From Streptomyces sp. NBC_01463 (GTDB lineage Bacteria; Actinomycetota; Actinomycetes; Streptomycetales; Streptomycetaceae): DNA of 64,000 nt. The position numbers were made by a program, and so were the translations under genes. The notes below the pieces were generated by a model, which made no database searches, was not told the origin of the DNA, and worked only from the letters and a program-made list of their open reading frames with translations. The DNA lies in assembly GCA_036227345.1 (NCBI GenBank), contig CP109468.1:4650001-4714000 (forward strand). Direction: 5' to 3'. Below are positions 62,352-64,000 of this stretch, one piece after another (within the stretch, counting starts at the first letter, position 1; every line of letters starts with the position of its first letter).

Positions 62352-63095
62352 ATGGCCGTGGAGAAGACGCCCCCGAGGATCGTGGTGGTCGTGCCCACCT
62401 ACGACGAGCGGGCGAACCTGCCGGTCCTCGTCGGCCGGCTGAGCGAGCTGGACCTGCCCGGCCTGCACGTTCTCGTGGTGGACGACAACTCTCCCGACGG
62501 CACCGGGCAGGTCGCGGACGCGCTCGCGGCGGACACCGGCGGCCTGGTCGGGGTGCTGCACCGCGAGGAGAAGGACGGGCTGGGGCGGGCCTACGTGGCC
62601 GGTATGACGCGCGCGCTCGCCGAGGGCGCGGACGTGGTGATCCAGATGGACGCCGATCTCTCCCATCCGGTGGAGCGGGTCCCGGTCATGGTCGAGACGC
62701 TGCTCGCCGGGGACGCCGCGGTGGTGGTCGGGTCCCGCTACGTGGCCGGCGGTTCGCTCGCGACGGAATGGCCGTGGCACCGCAAGGCGCTGTCCGCCTG
62801 GGCGAACTTCTATGTGAACGCGGTCCTGCGGCTGCGGGTGAAGGACGCGACCGCCGGATTCAAGGCGTGGCGGGCCTCGGCGCCGAAGGAGATCGACGTG
62901 ACCTCGGTGCGCAGCAACGGTTACGCGTTCCAGGTGGAGATGAACCACCGCGCGGTCCGGCGGGGGATGCGGATCGCGGAGGTCCCGATCCGCTTCGAGG
63001 AGCGGGTCGCCGGCGAGTCGAAGCTCGGGCTGAAGGTGGAGATCGAGTCCGCGCTCGCCCCGTGGAAGCTCCTGCTGGGGCGCGAGAAGCGCTGA
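62352..63095 (+). CDS. polyprenol-monophosphomannose synthase (DPM1-like GT2)
   Basis: 247 residues. The start ATG 62352 is very close to GAGGA; GTG 62358 is an alternative. The GT-A core shows VVVPTYDERANLPVL, DDNSPDGTG and the metal-binding MDADLSHP, then SRYVAGG and the EWPWHRKALSAWANFY region of DPM1 enzymes. It moves mannose from GDP-mannose to polyprenol phosphate at the inner face of the membrane, for O-mannosylation or lipoglycans. There is no membrane domain, so it is of the soluble type. Confidence 0.92.
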   Translation: MAVEKTPPRIVVVVPTYDERANLPVLVGRLSELDLPGLHVLVVDDNSPDGTGQVADALAADTGGLVGVLHREEKDGLGRAYVAGMTRALAEGADVVIQMDADLSHPVERVPVMVETLLAGDAAVVVGSRYVAGGSLATEWPWHRKALSAWANFYVNAVLRLRVKDATAGFKAWRASAPKEIDVTSVRSNGYAFQVEMNHRAVRRGMRIAEVPIRFEERVAGESKLGLKVEIESALAPWKLLLGREKR

Positions 63096-63232
63096 CGGCC
63101 GTTTCGGGCCCGGGGGCCCCGGGCGGGGCATGATCCGGCGGGCGCCGCGTCCGGGCCACGGCCCGGACCAGCGGTTTCACCCGATCGGCCACGGTATCTG
63201 CGCGCGGGGCCGTGAGGCCGCAGGGTGGTCCC

Positions 63233-63994
63233 ATGTGGCCCCGTCGAGTCTGGCCGGCCGCCGCGGCCCTCCCGCTCACTCTCCTGATGCTGCGGGACGC
63301 CCCGGTGCGCCTCGCCCTGCCCACCCCCGTCGCCCCGGTGCACGAGCGGGCGCCCGGGGTGCCGCAGCCGGCGATCGTCACCCGGGCGGCCTGGCACGCG
63401 GACGAGAGCATCGTGCGGGAGCGCGCGGTCTACACGGGCGCGGTGCGGGCGGTCTTCATCCATCACACGGGCGAGTCCAACGACTACGACTGCGCGGACG
63501 TGCCGAGCATGCTGCGCTCGGTCGAGGAGGCCCACATCAAGGGCAACGGCTGGGACGACATCGGCTACAACTTCCTCGTCGACCGGTGCGGAACGATCTA
63601 CGAGGGCCGGGCGGGCGGCATCACGCGCCCGGTCCGGGGCGCGCACACCACCGGCTTCAACGCCGACAGCGTGGGCATAGCGGTGCTGGGCAACTACGGC
63701 CGCGGGACGGAGGTGCCCCGGGTGCTCGTCCGGGCCCTCGCCAAGGTGGCCGCGTGGAAGCTGCGGCCCGGGGCCGATCCGCGCGGCACGGTGCGGCTGG
63801 TCTCCACGAACGACGCGAGCAGGTACCCGAAGGGCCGGGCGGCCGTGCTGCACGTGATCTCGGGCCATCGTGACGCGTACCAGACCAACTGTCCGGGCGA
63901 GGCGCTGTACGGCGAGCTGCCCGCGATCCGGGCCGCTGCGGCGGCCCTGCGCCGGGCACAGACGGGCACGGAGGACGCCGAGACCCCTCGCTGA
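63233..63994 (+). CDS. exported PGRP-type N-acetylmuramoyl-L-alanine amidase
   Basis: 253 residues from ATG 63233; GTG 63212 would add seven residues. A short signal sequence (VWPAAAALPLTLLML) leads to an Amidase_2/PGRP domain. The zinc ligands are His in FIHHTGE, His in SGHRDAYQT and Cys in NCPGE; WDDIGYNFLVDRCGTIYEGR is the usual substrate-groove strand. It cleaves the bond between muramic acid and the stem peptide in the cell wall. Confidence 0.92.
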   Translation: MWPRRVWPAAAALPLTLLMLRDAPVRLALPTPVAPVHERAPGVPQPAIVTRAAWHADESIVRERAVYTGAVRAVFIHHTGESNDYDCADVPSMLRSVEEAHIKGNGWDDIGYNFLVDRCGTIYEGRAGGITRPVRGAHTTGFNADSVGIAVLGNYGRGTEVPRVLVRALAKVAAWKLRPGADPRGTVRLVSTNDASRYPKGRAAVLHVISGHRDAYQTNCPGEALYGELPAIRAAAAALRRAQTGTEDAETPR

Positions 63995-64000
63995 ACATCG

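Noticed and set aside
1..64000. CRISPR arrays, insertion sequences, prophage genes, rRNA
   Set aside because: I saw no regularly spaced direct repeats, transposase or integrase motifs, phage structural genes or rRNA segments.

Overview
The window reads as chromosomal DNA of a Streptomyces-type actinomycete. The evidence is the very high GC content with strongly GC-biased third codon positions, many GTG starts, short or absent leaders, F420/DDN-like, PucR, FUSC and SpoIIE-phosphatase families, and a perfect 14-bp ParB-binding site (parS) just behind aspS. In Streptomyces, parS sites cluster around oriC, so the window probably lies in the core chromosome not far from the origin (inference). I see no tRNA, rRNA, CRISPR array, phage, insertion sequence or biosynthetic cluster.

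Layout. 1-6.1 kb: a truncated PAS/GAF phosphatase, aspS with parS and a terminator, an L,D-transpeptidase, a nested palindrome filling the convergent gap, and metG. 6.2-11.6 kb: a two-component system, a vWA protein with a long Pro/Ala/Glu/Val region, and an unknown secreted protein. 11.7-23.1 kb: an S4 protein, FUSC exporter, quinone-type oxidoreductase, a coupled EEP-phosphatase/membrane-protein pair, a MerR-PP2C fusion with its own dyad operator, a universal stress protein, an LLM monooxygenase/FMN reductase pair and a SulP transporter. 23.3-25.1 kb: trpS behind a Trp-Trp leader peptide and terminator (a ribosome-mediated attenuator), then a KapD-like exonuclease.

25.2-36.7 kb: a membrane-associated cluster read on the minus strand: YqiJ-like OB-fold protein, long flotillin, DUF3686/AAA ATPase of 1651 residues, and an RCK-TM-RCK channel-like protein, with a divergent PucR regulator. 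36.8-45 kb: DHA2 exporter, MarR/deazaflavin-reductase divergent pair, a KhtTU-like cation/proton antiporter, a second SPFH/NfeD operon, peroxiredoxin, hydrolase. A 15-bp dyad TGCCGG-N3-CCGGCA occurs twice between YqiJ and PucR, once behind PucR, and once in front of the second SPFH operon, suggesting a small shared regulon.

45-55.4 kb: Fsr-like exporter/AraC pair, TetR/DHA2 pair with operators, a PAS-GAF-PP2C phosphatase, YunG-like and GNAT proteins, then an XRE / ImmA-IrrE / MAB_1171c-like / PAP2-like cassette whose last gene carries a frameshift. 55.4-60.3 kb: a MerR-like regulator, a cold-shock protein with a long leader, a DEAD-box helicase whose Shine-Dalgarno lies in a hairpin inside a 14-codon upstream ORF, and twin crcB fluoride channels. 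60.5-64 kb: a multi-spanning membrane protein, a dolichol-phosphate-mannose-synthase-like glycosyltransferase and a PGRP-type amidase.
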